Assembly (NCBI GenBank): GCA_020636325.1
Contig: JACJYC010000008.1
Coordinates: 62,001-126,000 of the forward strand
DNA length: 64,000 bases
Reading direction: 5' to 3'
Source: Lewinellaceae bacterium
Lineage (GTDB): Bacteria > Bacteroidota > Bacteroidia > Chitinophagales > Saprospiraceae
The notes under the pieces were generated by a model. The model saw only the letters and a list, made by a program, of their open reading frames with translations, made no database searches and was not told where the DNA came from. Of the stretch, positions 1-9,478 are shown in pieces; within the stretch, counting starts at the first letter, position 1, and every line of letters starts with the position of its first letter. The position numbers and the translations under genes were made by a program.

Positions 1-36
1 TTTCAGCCATATCAATCCAACGACAGAGCCGATCAT

Positions 37-753
37 ATGGAAAAGGTGATTTTTCAGGATCTGGGCCGGGTTCCGTACCAGGAAGCCTGGTCCTACCAAA
101 CCCGGATACACGAGGACCTCAAGGCGCGCAAGATGGAAAACCGCCGCCGCCAGGCTGAGGGCGTTCAGGCGGAGGTGCAGCCGCATCATTTGTTGTTTTG
201 CGAACATCCGCCGGTATACACCCTTGGCAAAAGCGGCTCCATGGATCACCTGCTGCTCAACGAGAAAGGGCTGGAGAACGGCGGATTTGAGTTCTTCAAG
301 ATCAACCGGGGCGGCGATATCACTTACCACGGCCCCGGGCAGATTGTAGGGTATCCCATCTTCGACCTGGATTGCTTTTTCACGGATGTGCACCGCTATG
401 TGCGCGGACTGGAAGAAGCCGTGATCAGGACCATCGCGGACTACGGCCTGGAAGGGCTCCGGATAAAGGAATATACGGGTGTATGGCTGGAAGCATCCAA
501 CGGGCGGCCTCAGCGAAAGATCTGCGCAATAGGCGTTCACCTGAGCAGGTGGGTGACCTTGCACGGGTTTGCATTCAACGTCAATACGCGGCTGGCTGAT
601 TTCGGCAATATCATCCCCTGCGGCATTTCCGCTCAGGAGAAAGCCGTGACTTCTCTGGCCATGGAATTGGGACAAAGTGTTAATATTGAGGAAGTAAAAA
701 ATCGACTAAAGGGCCATTTTGCCCAAATTTTTGAATTTGTTTACGCAAATTAA
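37..753 (+). CDS. lipB: Octanoyltransferase LipB
   Basis: Transfers the octanoyl group from octanoyl-ACP to lipoyl domains of 2-oxoacid dehydrogenases and GcvH, the first step of endogenous lipoate synthesis in the cytoplasm. The 238-residue protein carries the RGGDITYHGPGQ signature at residues 91-102, the RKICAIG segment with the expected catalytic Lys161, and the PCGI motif with the expected nucleophile Cys195. Length is normal for the family. The ATG start is kept because the N-terminal strand (VIFQDLGRVPYQEAW) aligns with LipB starts. The gene ends just before a good promoter for the next gene, so the two are probably separate transcripts. lipA is not in the window. Confidence 0.96.
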   Translation: MEKVIFQDLGRVPYQEAWSYQTRIHEDLKARKMENRRRQAEGVQAEVQPHHLLFCEHPPVYTLGKSGSMDHLLLNEKGLENGGFEFFKINRGGDITYHGPGQIVGYPIFDLDCFFTDVHRYVRGLEEAVIRTIADYGLEGLRIKEYTGVWLEASNGRPQRKICAIGVHLSRWVTLHGFAFNVNTRLADFGNIIPCGISAQEKAVTSLAMELGQSVNIEEVKNRLKGHFAQIFEFVYAN

Positions 754-764
754 TGCTATCTTTG
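736..764 (+). promoter_or_regulatory. Bacteroidota-type promoter for the 802-1209 gene
   Basis: TTTG at 736-739, a 17-base spacer and TATCTTTG at 757-764 fit the Bacteroidota -33/-7 consensus (TTTG and TAnnTTTG). It straddles the lipB stop codon and would start transcription near 771, about 30 bases before the next ATG. Inferred from sequence only. Confidence 0.55.
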
Positions 765-801
765 CGCTCCCTTTTCAGCAAAGGGGTTAAAGATAGCGCG
801 G

Positions 802-1209
802 ATGAAGAAAGATATTCCACAACTTAAGGTTGTTGATCTGGCTGTTGCCATTGCGCCGAGGCAGGAAGAAGGGGTGCAGGGAGAGCTATGGGACACCTTT
901 CTGATCAACCTCAAGGAAGAACCGATCAGGAATGTACTGATCAGTTCCCGCGGATATGGTGAACTGGATGGAGAACAGCTGCAGACAACCACCCTTCGCC
1001 ACTTCTTCGAAGAAATCCCGCCGCTGTCGGCAGCGCAGATCGAACCGATCCAGACCAGCCTGTTCGGGCTGAACAATGAATACTGGGTCAGTTTTTCCTT
1101 TAATGACTACATGTACGATAAAAAGTACACTTTTGTCCAGGGCAGCATTTCCGAGGATTATTTCACGTCCATTCCTTTTCTGGATTGCCAGGGCGTGATG
1201 ATCCGCTGA
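802..1209 (+). CDS. Conserved hypothetical protein, 135 aa
   Basis: I do not recognise a named family. The product is a soluble 135-residue protein without signal peptide or membrane segment. It mixes charged and hydrophobic residues (for example QGELWDTFLINLKEEPIRNVLISSRGYG at the start and a YWVSFSFNDYMYDKKYTF stretch near residues 95-112). The reading frame, codon use and an upstream TAnnTTTG promoter support a real gene. It lies between lipB and a thioesterase gene in the same direction, with 43 bases to the latter, so the two may be cotranscribed. No function is proposed. Confidence 0.8.
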   Translation: MKKDIPQLKVVDLAVAIAPRQEEGVQGELWDTFLINLKEEPIRNVLISSRGYGELDGEQLQTTTLRHFFEEIPPLSAAQIEPIQTSLFGLNNEYWVSFSFNDYMYDKKYTFVQGSISEDYFTSIPFLDCQGVMIR

Positions 1210-1252
1210 AGGTCCCGCATTCGGGAATATTTTCTCACGGTTTAACAAGGTT

Positions 1253-1792
1253 ATGAGTTTAAAACCCAAAAAGGTCAGCGATTCCAAATCAGTTATGACC
1301 GAAATGATCATGCCGAACGATACCAACCCGATGGGTAACCTTATGGGAGGGTATTTGCTCCGATGGATGGACATTGTCAGTGCGATTTGCGCCGGCAAGC
1401 ATTGTGAAGCCAATGTGGTGACGGCATCCGTTGACCACGTCTCTTTCCAGACGCCCATTAAAGTCGGTGAGATCATTACCCTTGAAGCGACCGTGACCAG
1501 GGCTTTCCGCACTTCGGTTGAAGTATTCGTGGAGGTTTTTGCAGCCGATATGAAAGGCCAGAACCCGCGGCGTTGCAACCACGCCTATTTCACCTTCGTC
1601 GGCCTTGACGATTCAAGCGCAAAGCCGGTCGAGATCCCGCCCGTGTTGCCGTTGACGGAAATTGAACAACAACGCTTTGAAAGCGCCTCCCGCCGCCGGG
1701 AAGTTCGCCTGATCCTCAGCGGACGCATGAAGCCCGAAGATGCCACCGAGATCAAATCGCTGTTCGGCATCCCTGTCCCGGGGAAAGAGTGA
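1253..1792 (+). CDS. Acyl-CoA thioesterase (hotdog fold, YciA/BACH type)
   Basis: Hydrolyses acyl-CoA to free fatty acid and CoA in the cytoplasm. The hotdog domain fills residues about 13-125, with the NPMGNLMGGYLLRWMD motif in which Asn25 and Asp40 are the expected catalytic residues, followed by VTASVDHVSFQTPIKVGE. A C-terminal tail of about 50 residues (EIEQQRFESASRRREVRL...) is typical of the longer bacterial members. The stop codon TGA is the first base triplet of a repeat tract built from TGACAAC-like heptamers. Substrate chain length cannot be read from the sequence. Confidence 0.9.
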   Translation: MSLKPKKVSDSKSVMTEMIMPNDTNPMGNLMGGYLLRWMDIVSAICAGKHCEANVVTASVDHVSFQTPIKVGEIITLEATVTRAFRTSVEVFVEVFAADMKGQNPRRCNHAYFTFVGLDDSSAKPVEIPPVLPLTEIEQQRFESASRRREVRLILSGRMKPEDATEIKSLFGIPVPGKE

Positions 1793-1869
1793 TCAGTGGT
1801 CAATCACTGACAACTGACCCCCTCCTTCGCTGAAGCTTCGGCGGGCGGAGCCTGACAACTGACAACTGT
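1790..1869. repeat. TGACAAC-type heptamer array enclosing a REP-like palindrome
   Basis: Units close to TGACAAC/TGACCAC occur at 1807-1820 and again at 1853-1868. Between them is a GC-rich imperfect palindrome (about 1819-1852, core CCTTCGCTGAAGCTTCGGCGGGCGG). The same palindrome sits in two other heptamer contexts at 11.06 and 11.40 kb. The tract separates two convergent genes and supplies the stop codon of the thioesterase. No gene is present. Confidence 0.8.
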
Positions 1870-4047
1870 TCAATCCATGACTTTCACCTCCGCCTTCCCG
1901 GCCAGATCCAGCAAAAAGGCGTACTCCATCGCTGTTTCCTTGAGGGCCCTGAACCGGCCGGAAGCGCCGCCGTGCCCGGCATCCATGTTGGTATGCATGA
2001 TCAGGGGGTTTTTGTCGGTTTTCATTTCCCGCAATTTGGCCACCCATTTGGCAGGTTCCCAGTACTGGACCTGGGAGTCGTGCAGGCCGGTAGTGACCAT
2101 CATGGGCGGGTAATCCTTGGCTTCGACGTTGTCGTACGGGGAGTAGGATTTCATATAGTCGTAATACTCCTTGTCCTTGGGGTTGCCCCATTCGTCAAAT
2201 TCACCTGTGGTCAGGGGGATGGATTCATCGAGCATGGTGGTGACCACATCTACAAACGGGACTGCAGCCACCACGCCTTTCCACAACTCAGGGCGCATAT
2301 TGACCACAGCGCCCATCAGCAGGCCGCCGGCGCTTCCGCCCATGGCAAAGAGTTTTTCCTTGTCGGCGTATTGCTCTTTGACCAGGTAATCGGCACAGTC
2401 TATGAAATCCGTGAAGGTATTTTTCTTCTTCAGCAATTTGCCGTCTTCGTACCAATAGCGCCCCATTTCCTCTCCCCCGCGGATATGCGCGATGGCAAAG
2501 GCAAAACCCCGGTCGAGCAGGCTGAGCCGGGTTGCGCTGAAATAGGGATCCATGCTGTTGCCGTAGGAGCCGTATCCGTACAGCAGGAGCGGATGGCTGC
2601 CGTCTTTGGTAAAGCCTTTCCTGTAAACGAGCGATATGGGCACTTTGACCCCGTCGGCTGCCGTGGCGTATAACCTTTCCGATTTGTAATTGGCCGGATC
2701 GAAGCCGCCCAGCACTTCCTGCTGCTTGAGCTTGGTAAAGGCCCTGGTTTTCATGTTGTAATCATAGGTCGTTGCGGGGGTGGTCATGCTCTGGTAGCCG
2801 ATCCGGAGCTCTTCACTGTCGAATTCCATATTAACGGAAGTGTAGGCCATGTAGGCGTCTTCCCCGAAATCAATATAGTGTTCGCCGCCTGCCCAGGGCA
2901 TGATCCGGAGTTGGGTGATGCCGTTTTTCCGTTCGGACAGTACGAGGTAATCCTTGAACAGGTCCATTCCTTCGAGCAGCACATCGGCCCGGTTGGGGAT
3001 CATTTCCGTCCAATGGTCCTTGGTGGTGGCATTTTCCGGGGTGGTCATCAGGCGGAAGTTCTTAGCATCGAGGTTGGTGCGGATGTAGAACTTGTCGCCG
3101 TAATGATCGATGTCGTATTCCAGTTTTCGTTCCCGGGGCTGAATGATCCTCCATTGCCCGGTGGGGTTGTCGGCTTCCAGTACGCGGTATTCGCTGGACA
3201 GGGTCTGGAAGGAGGCGATCACCAGGTATTTTTTGGATTTGGTCTTGTAGGCGTAGGTGGCGAAGGTGGCATCGGATTCGTGCCAGATCTCCACATCATC
3301 GGAAGCGGAGGTGCCGAGCTTGTGCCTGAACACTTTGAAAGGCCGCAGGGATTCGTCCTTGGTCGTGTAGAAAATGGTTTTGTTGTCATTGGCCCATACC
3401 GCGCCGCCGGTGGTGCCGGGGATCTGGTCTTCCAGCAGTTCACCTGTTTCCAGGTTTTTGAACTTGATGGTATAGATCCTGCGGCTCAGGGTGTCCTCGC
3501 CGTACGCGAGGATTTTGTTATCCGGGCTTACGGACAGCCCTGACACATTGTAGAAGCTGTAGCCTTTTGCCAGCTCGTTTACGTTGAGCATGATCGATTC
3601 GGGGGCCTCGAGGTTGTCTTTTTTGCGGGCGTAGATGGGATATTCCTGGCCCTGTTCATACCGGGTGATATAGAAATATCCGTTATCCTTATAGGGTACA
3701 GACTGGTCGTCCTCTTTGATTCTGCCGCGCATTTCCTGGTACAATTTCTCCTGGAAATCGGCCAGGTGCTCCATCATTTTGTCCTTATAAGCATTCTCTG
3801 CGGTCAGGTAGGCGATGACATCGGGGTTTTCCCGGTCGTTGAGCCAATAATAGTTGTCGATTCGGTCATCCCCGTGAATGCTGAGTGTTTTAGGGATCTT
3901 GGCGGCCACCGGGGTAGGTAAATCTGTTTTTTGGTACATCAAAGATGAATTTTCTGTTGATTCGGTTTGCTGGTTACAAGCATTCAAAACGAAGGCGAGC
4001 ACCAAAAGGTTGAGGCCCAAAATAAGGGAGAAATTATTTTTTCTCAT
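1870..4047 (-). CDS. Oligopeptidase B-type S9 peptidase, lipoprotein
   Basis: Prolyl-oligopeptidase family serine peptidase that cleaves short peptides, in oligopeptidase B after basic residues. The first 24 residues are a lipoprotein signal ending in LNAC (Cys24), so the enzyme is probably anchored on the periplasmic side of a membrane. Residues about 45-440 form the beta-propeller and 450-720 the alpha/beta hydrolase. GGSAGG gives the nucleophile Ser572, and Asp657 (LHDSQV) and His692 (AGHGG) complete the triad. The segment HIRGGEEMGRYWYEDGKLLKK is the family hallmark. The 725-residue length matches membrane-anchored Bacteroidota homologues. It is convergent with the thioesterase across a repeat tract. 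PtrB-like specificity is inferred. Confidence 0.94.
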   Translation of the reverse strand: MRKNNFSLILGLNLLVLAFVLNACNQQTESTENSSLMYQKTDLPTPVAAKIPKTLSIHGDDRIDNYYWLNDRENPDVIAYLTAENAYKDKMMEHLADFQEKLYQEMRGRIKEDDQSVPYKDNGYFYITRYEQGQEYPIYARKKDNLEAPESIMLNVNELAKGYSFYNVSGLSVSPDNKILAYGEDTLSRRIYTIKFKNLETGELLEDQIPGTTGGAVWANDNKTIFYTTKDESLRPFKVFRHKLGTSASDDVEIWHESDATFATYAYKTKSKKYLVIASFQTLSSEYRVLEADNPTGQWRIIQPRERKLEYDIDHYGDKFYIRTNLDAKNFRLMTTPENATTKDHWTEMIPNRADVLLEGMDLFKDYLVLSERKNGITQLRIMPWAGGEHYIDFGEDAYMAYTSVNMEFDSEELRIGYQSMTTPATTYDYNMKTRAFTKLKQQEVLGGFDPANYKSERLYATAADGVKVPISLVYRKGFTKDGSHPLLLYGYGSYGNSMDPYFSATRLSLLDRGFAFAIAHIRGGEEMGRYWYEDGKLLKKKNTFTDFIDCADYLVKEQYADKEKLFAMGGSAGGLLMGAVVNMRPELWKGVVAAVPFVDVVTTMLDESIPLTTGEFDEWGNPKDKEYYDYMKSYSPYDNVEAKDYPPMMVTTGLHDSQVQYWEPAKWVAKLREMKTDKNPLIMHTNMDAGHGGASGRFRALKETAMEYAFLLDLAGKAEVKVMD

Positions 4048-4197
4048 AAGAAAATTATTTTTTGCGGATGATCGGGTGAAAAGGATTCTGTTGAAAGTCC
4101 AGGCGAATTTAAAGAATAAATGAACGATTCTTCAGCAGTTTGGCCGATTTCTCGAAACAAATGATCACTTTTGCCCAGTTAAAATTACCCCGTATTA

Positions 4198-5535
4198 ATG
4201 CGTTTAAACACTTCCTACCGGCAGATTATGGCCATTTCAGCGCCGATCATGCTGGGTAGCGCCGCACAAAATGTCATTACACTTAGCGATAACGTGTTTC
4301 TCTATCACCTGAGCGAAACCGATTTCGGCGCTATTGGCTTTGTTGGGGTCTTTTACCTGGTCATTGCGGCCATCGGATACGGATTTTCCAGAGGCGGGCA
4401 GATCATGATCGCGAGGCGGATGGGAGAAGGACAGCCCTATGAAGTGGGGCGGACCTTTTACGCTATGCTCTATTACGAACTCTGCCTGGGGCTGGTCATG
4501 TACGCTTTCATGCATTGGGGGGCATATGCCTTTTTCGATTATGTCCTGGAGGAGCAGGTTATCCTGGATAAAAGCATGGAATACCTGGATTACCGGAGTT
4601 GGGGCATCTTTTTTTCGTATACCGGCGTGGCTGTAATTGCCCTTTATACCGGTGTAGCCCGCACTTCATTCATCATTATCGATACGGTAATTCTGGCCAC
4701 AGTCAATATTGTGCTGGATTACGCCTTGATCTACGGTCATTTCGGGTTGCCCGCCATGGGCATCGGCGGCGCCGGCCTGGCCAGTTCGATAGCGGAAATA
4801 GTGGCGTTCGTTTGTTTTTTTATTTATATCCTTTTTGACCGCAAGAACAGGATATACCGGCTTTTCCACCTGCCGAAAGTTGACCTTAGCCTGATCTGGC
4901 AGCAATTCAAACTGGCTTTCCCCATTGTGGCGCAGGCTTTCGTCGGGATCGGCAGCTGGTTTGTTTTCTTCGCGATCATTGAAAACCTGGGCGCCAGGCA
5001 GCTCTCCATTTCCAACCTGGGGCGGAATGTCTACCTGATCCTTTCCATACCCTGTTGGGGGTTTGCCTCCGGCATCAATACCATTGTCAGCAATTTTATC
5101 GGCCAGCAGAAGCGGCAGGCAGTCGTCCCGATCATCTGGAAAACGGCCAAACTTTGCTGGGCGACCACCATGGCAGTGACCATACCGGTCGTTTTTTTTC
5201 CGCACCAATTGCTGTATCCCTTATTGGGGTCGGAGGATATGAGCCTGATCACGGAATCCCGCCCGGTACTTTACGTCCTGATTCCGATCCTCACCTTTTT
5301 TTCCATCGGCGGTGTTTTTTTCAACGGGCTTGCCGGCACAGGCGCTACCCAGTTCGGCCTGATGATCCAGGTCTTTTGCGCACTGGCTTACCTCGCCTAT
5401 ATCGACATTGTGGTAAATTATACCAGCCTCGGGCTTCCCTGGGCGTGGGCCGCTGAGATCTTTTACTGGATCGTTATGCTGGCGCTGACCTATTGGTACC
5501 TGAAATCAAAAAAATGGTACGGGTTAAAGGTTTGA
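4198..5535 (+). CDS. MATE family efflux transporter
   Basis: Inner-membrane multidrug/sodium antiporter of the MATE/DinF superfamily. The 445-residue protein has about 12 hydrophobic segments arranged as two six-helix halves. The N-terminal QIMAISAPIMLGSAAQNVITLSDNVFLY region and the second-half QFKLAFPIVAQAFVGIGSWFVFFAIIENLG region are corresponding first helices of the halves. The stop codon lies five bases from the stop of the convergent FG-GAP gene, leaving no room for a separate terminator. Substrate is unknown. Confidence 0.92.
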   Translation: MRLNTSYRQIMAISAPIMLGSAAQNVITLSDNVFLYHLSETDFGAIGFVGVFYLVIAAIGYGFSRGGQIMIARRMGEGQPYEVGRTFYAMLYYELCLGLVMYAFMHWGAYAFFDYVLEEQVILDKSMEYLDYRSWGIFFSYTGVAVIALYTGVARTSFIIIDTVILATVNIVLDYALIYGHFGLPAMGIGGAGLASSIAEIVAFVCFFIYILFDRKNRIYRLFHLPKVDLSLIWQQFKLAFPIVAQAFVGIGSWFVFFAIIENLGARQLSISNLGRNVYLILSIPCWGFASGINTIVSNFIGQQKRQAVVPIIWKTAKLCWATTMAVTIPVVFFPHQLLYPLLGSEDMSLITESRPVLYVLIPILTFFSIGGVFFNGLAGTGATQFGLMIQVFCALAYLAYIDIVVNYTSLGLPWAWAAEIFYWIVMLALTYWYLKSKKWYGLKV

Positions 5536-5540
5536 GGCGA

Positions 5541-7331
5541 TTATTTCAGGATCAGCGGAATAAGGGCGGCCTGAGATTCCGAGGCCAGACGGACGAAATA
5601 ATTTCCCGGCGCCAGGGTTTCGCCCCACTCCAGTTGGGCGGTCCATTGCCCCGGATGGAGATCCTGGTAGCGATCCGATAACAATTTCCTTCCAAGAGAG
5701 TCAATCAGGGTGACGGTCAATTCCGGGATGCGTTCCTGCCAAACGGCAGATATCGCTGCACGGGTGTCGGCAGGATTGGGGAAGACCCGGATGCTGTTCA
5801 GGGCGTCAAATGTAGTTTTAACGGCAACGGGATTGCTTTCCAACAGGTAAACCAGCTGATCCGCTGCAATACCCGTCTGGATCTGGCGTATTCCGCTCGG
5901 CCATTCCACCACAATTGAATCGACCAAATCGGCTTGTCCCAGCCCGAAATGAGCCACCAGGCTGTTCTGCCCGCAATATCCGGTTTGGGCGCTGATCTCC
6001 CGCATTTGCCAGCGCGATTCGCCGTTCTGGCTGGTTTTTATCCGGACTTTGGCGCCGATGCCCGACCGGTTGGAAACCTGACCCTCGAGGCGTACCCTGA
6101 GCCAATGGAAAGGGTTGCTGCCGCCTTGGGCCGGGGACTGGTTGTTGTGATAGAGGAGGTTGTTCGGCATGGCGGACTGATCGGTGTTTTTGCAGGTGGC
6201 TATGGCCAGGTCGAGGAAGCCGTCGAGGTCGTAATCTGCAAAAGCGATACCATAGGAGCTGGGCGTGCTCAGGTCGGCAATGCTGTCCGGCGCCGGCGAG
6301 AAATGGCCCTGCCCGTCGTTGAAAAAGAGAAAATTCCGGATGGCGCCGTTGCAAAAGCCATTGGCCACGGCCAGGTCGATATCCCCATCGTTGTCGATGT
6401 CGCCGAAGGCGGACCCGTAGGAGCAACCGGGGGCCGAGGTGAAGGCGTCCGGTGTGATCTGGGTAAAGGTGCCGTCGCCGTTGTTGCGGTACAATTGGTT
6501 GGTCTGTTCGGCGTAAAACCCTGAATTAGCGATGAAAACATCCAGGTCGCCGTCGTTGTCGATATCCCCCCAACTGGCGCTCATGGAGCTTAGCCCGCCG
6601 GTGACCAGCGGGTCGGCGGTGATCTTGGTGAATTGTCCGCCGCCTTCGTTCCGGTAAAGGTCGTTGGCCTGGTTGTCCTCGTTGGTCACAAACAGGTCGG
6701 CGTCGCCGTCATTGTCGTAATCGACCCAGTTGGCGCACCGCGACAGGTCCGTTTCGGTGACGGGTGTCCCGGTGTTGATTTTTTCGAACTGGTTGTTGCC
6801 CAGGTTGCGATACAGCAGGTTTCTTTTGGCGCCTTCGCTGTTGGTAACATAGAGGTCGAGCAGGCCGTCGTTGTCGTAGTCGCCCCAGGCGGCGGTTTCT
6901 GAATAGGTGGAAGCGTTGCCGGATACGCCGGGGGCGAGTTGCAGGAAGGACCCGTCGCCCTGGTTGGCATAGGTATAATTGATCTTTCCGTACCAGGTTA
7001 CGACATAGGCGTCGGCGTCGCCGTCGTTATCGGCATCGGCAAAGGTTGCGCCGTCCGATGGGCTGTTGTCCTTTACAATGGGGTCATCGGTTACGGCGCT
7101 GAAGGTGCCGTCGCCGTTGTTGAGGTAAAGGAGGTTGTTCTGACCGGTTTTCGGACCGTTTGAAATGAAAAGGTCGTCGAACCCGTCGCCGTTGACGTCG
7201 ATCCAGTTGACGCTCCGGCTGTCGGACGGCGTGCTGACGACCTGGCCGGTCTGGATTTTAGAAAACAGGGGTTGAGCTTGTAATTGATTGATTGTCAAAA
7301 AAATAAAAAACAGTCGGGCATACGGCTTCAT
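5541..7331 (-). CDS. Secreted FG-GAP/VCBS-repeat protein with ASPIC/UnbV domain and T9SS tail
   Basis: Extracellular protein probably exported by type IX secretion. I start it at 7331 because MKPYARLFFIFLTINQLQAQ is a clean signal peptide; an in-frame ATG at 7415 would add 28 untypical residues. At least seven repeats carry calcium-loop motifs such as DVNGDGFDDLF, DADNDGDADAYV and DIDNDGDLDVFI, suggesting a beta-propeller. These are followed by an ASPIC/UnbV domain (GIGAKVRIKT...LVAHFGLG...VVEWPSG). The last about 80 residues (VFPNPADTRAAIS...PGNYFVRL) are a type A sorting domain. Such proteins often act at the cell surface, but the ligand is unknown. Confidence 0.9.
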   Translation of the reverse strand: MKPYARLFFIFLTINQLQAQPLFSKIQTGQVVSTPSDSRSVNWIDVNGDGFDDLFISNGPKTGQNNLLYLNNGDGTFSAVTDDPIVKDNSPSDGATFADADNDGDADAYVVTWYGKINYTYANQGDGSFLQLAPGVSGNASTYSETAAWGDYDNDGLLDLYVTNSEGAKRNLLYRNLGNNQFEKINTGTPVTETDLSRCANWVDYDNDGDADLFVTNEDNQANDLYRNEGGGQFTKITADPLVTGGLSSMSASWGDIDNDGDLDVFIANSGFYAEQTNQLYRNNGDGTFTQITPDAFTSAPGCSYGSAFGDIDNDGDIDLAVANGFCNGAIRNFLFFNDGQGHFSPAPDSIADLSTPSSYGIAFADYDLDGFLDLAIATCKNTDQSAMPNNLLYHNNQSPAQGGSNPFHWLRVRLEGQVSNRSGIGAKVRIKTSQNGESRWQMREISAQTGYCGQNSLVAHFGLGQADLVDSIVVEWPSGIRQIQTGIAADQLVYLLESNPVAVKTTFDALNSIRVFPNPADTRAAISAVWQERIPELTVTLIDSLGRKLLSDRYQDLHPGQWTAQLEWGETLAPGNYFVRLASESQAALIPLILK

Positions 7332-7529
7332 GGTTGTGATTTTGGACAAAACTAGGTCTTTGGGTGATTTCCGGGCTGGAAATTGTAACAAGGAACAATT
7401 GCAGCGTACAAACAACCCGCAATGCCCGACGGGCGGACTTCGTACAACTATTGCGGTCGTTTTTACCCTTCAACCGGTCGATTGTACACAATCCGCCCGT
7501 ATTCCAATGCGATTTGCGACCTTTACCGG

Positions 7530-8612
7530 ATGAACCGGAGGAGCCTGCTGCACCTGACTTTCTGGATAGCCTACTTTGCCTGGGTGGTCTATGTCGAATT
7601 TGCCTGGGCGACCGCCTCGTTCAAGGATCTTTCCGGTCTTGGGCGTTTCTGGATTGCCGCCAAAGTGGAACTGAGCCTGTTTCCCGCCAAGATGCTGCTT
7701 TGTTATTTCGTGTTGTACGGCCCGCTGAAGCAAAGCCTGTTGCACCAGAAACCGCCTGTAACCTCGGCGATCCGGCTGGTATTGGGTATGATCGGCGCAA
7801 TTGCCCTTTACCGGATTTCGGTCAAATGGCTGGTATATCCGTGGGCTTACGGGCAATCGCCGGACGAAGTCGTACTTTGGGAAGGATACCGCCTGGTGAC
7901 CTCCTTTCTCGACCTGGCCCTGGTGCTGGGATTGGCCATTGCATTCAAACTATACAGGATGCAAATGGCCGGCAAGGAACGGGAACGAAGGCTGGTGCAG
8001 GAAAAGCTGGAAACGGAATTGCAATTCCTGCGGTCGCAGACCAACCCGCATTTCCTGTTCAATACGCTGAACAACATCTATGCCCTGACGCGCCGCCAAC
8101 CCGGGCCTGCCGCTGAAATGGTGCTTCAATTATCGGGCCTGATGCGGTTCATGCTGTATGATTGCGCCAAACCGAGGATACCGGTCCGGGACGAGATCCG
8201 GGTAGCCGAAGGGATCATTGACCTGGAAAAACTCCGGTACGGCGACCGGCTGGAAGTGCACTTTATATCCGATATCGACCGGCCTGATGAACTGATCGCG
8301 CCGTTGCTGTTGTTGCCCCTGATCGAGAATGCATTCAAACACGGAGCGGGTGAAAACCGGTTTAAAACGCGGATTGACATCAACCTGGAACTAAAGGACG
8401 GCGTATTGGAAATGAGGACCCAAAACGATAAAGAACAGGTGGAGGCAGATGGGGAGGCGAAGGGCGTGGGCCTTCAAAATGTGCGGCGGCAACTGGAATT
8501 GTTATATCCGCAGGCCCATGATTTACGGATCGATAATCAGCCTGAAGTGTTTACAGCACACCTTCGGGTCAATCTGAAAGCCTATGAGACCCTTGCGTTG
8601 TCTGATCATTGA
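7530..8612 (+). CDS. LytS-family sensor histidine kinase
   Basis: Membrane histidine kinase partner of the next gene. The start at 7530 (MNRRSLLHLTFWIAYFAW) is chosen because the upstream in-frame extension from 7422 is not membrane-like and contains no domain. Four hydrophobic segments occupy roughly residues 8-150, then a short coiled coil and the His_kinase domain with QTNPHFLFNTLNNIY (phospho-accepting His) and the ATP-binding segment LLLLPLIENAFKHGA. There is no separate sensory domain, so the stimulus is probably sensed by the membrane region. The gene overlaps the response regulator by 29 bases, indicating translational coupling. Confidence 0.93.
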   Translation: MNRRSLLHLTFWIAYFAWVVYVEFAWATASFKDLSGLGRFWIAAKVELSLFPAKMLLCYFVLYGPLKQSLLHQKPPVTSAIRLVLGMIGAIALYRISVKWLVYPWAYGQSPDEVVLWEGYRLVTSFLDLALVLGLAIAFKLYRMQMAGKERERRLVQEKLETELQFLRSQTNPHFLFNTLNNIYALTRRQPGPAAEMVLQLSGLMRFMLYDCAKPRIPVRDEIRVAEGIIDLEKLRYGDRLEVHFISDIDRPDELIAPLLLLPLIENAFKHGAGENRFKTRIDINLELKDGVLEMRTQNDKEQVEADGEAKGVGLQNVRRQLELLYPQAHDLRIDNQPEVFTAHLRVNLKAYETLALSDH

Positions 8613-9279
8613 GGATGAACCGCTGGCCGCCGAGATCCTGGAGGACTACATCCGGGATACACCGGGGTTGACGTTGGCGGGGCATTGCCGGGATGCACTG
8701 TACGCGATGGAGTTTTTGCGCCTGCAACAGGTCGACCTGATCTTCCTGGACATCCATCTGCCCCGGCTGAAGGGGTTGGAATTCCTCAAAACCCTGTCTG
8801 ACCCGCCGAAGGTGATCCTGACCACAGCTTACCATGAATACGCGCTGGAAAGTTATGAATACAACGTTGTGGATTATCTGCTGAAGCCGATCGGGTTTGC
8901 CCGTTTCCTCAAGGCGGTCAATAAGGTCAGACAAGCGGACGAGGCCCAACCGCCTGCTCCTGCCCGGGAACGCCAATACCGTTTTTTTAACGTCAACCGG
9001 AAAAAGGTAAAAATCTACCTTGACGAGATCCTGTTTGTAGAAAGCCTGAAGGAGTACGTCAGGATTTTTACGCAAACGGGTACCTGCGTGACCAAGTTCC
9101 AGATCGGGGAGGTCCATGCGTTTTTCAACGATGGGAATTTCATCCGGATTCACCGCTCTTTCCTGGTGGCAAAGGACAAGGTGAAGGCGTTTACGGCGTC
9201 GGAAGTGGAGGTGGGGAATAAGAGATTGCCGGTTGGGCGGAGTTATCGGGGGGAGGTGCTAAGGCTGCTGGAACGGTAG
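8584..9279 (+). CDS. LytTR-family response regulator
   Basis: Transcription factor phosphorylated by the overlapping LytS kinase. The receiver domain fills residues 1-120, with the acidic pair Glu10/Asp11, phospho-acceptor Asp56 (FLDIHLP) and the conserved Lys of YLLKPI. The LytTR DNA-binding domain occupies about residues 135-230 (FFNVNRKKVKIYLDEILFVESLKEYVRIFT...FIRIHRSFLV). Full length of 231 residues is typical. Targets are not evident from the neighbourhood. Compare the second response regulator near 61.2 kb, which lacks this output domain. Confidence 0.94.
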   Translation: MRPLRCLIIEDEPLAAEILEDYIRDTPGLTLAGHCRDALYAMEFLRLQQVDLIFLDIHLPRLKGLEFLKTLSDPPKVILTTAYHEYALESYEYNVVDYLLKPIGFARFLKAVNKVRQADEAQPPAPARERQYRFFNVNRKKVKIYLDEILFVESLKEYVRIFTQTGTCVTKFQIGEVHAFFNDGNFIRIHRSFLVAKDKVKAFTASEVEVGNKRLPVGRSYRGEVLRLLER

Positions 9280-9478
9280 GCCAGGGGAGGTAAGCGTACA
9301 TGGCCGCTAAAGAGCCTTGGTTCTCTATTTCCAGCGCGCAGAATGTCGGATCAAACCGGGTAATTGCTTTGCCTTGGGTAAATTTAGCCATATATGCCGA
9401 AAATAAAAACAATACCTGGATATTTTTTAGCAAATAAAAATTTTTGTTACCTTTGGCCGACAGCAACAGCCACACCCT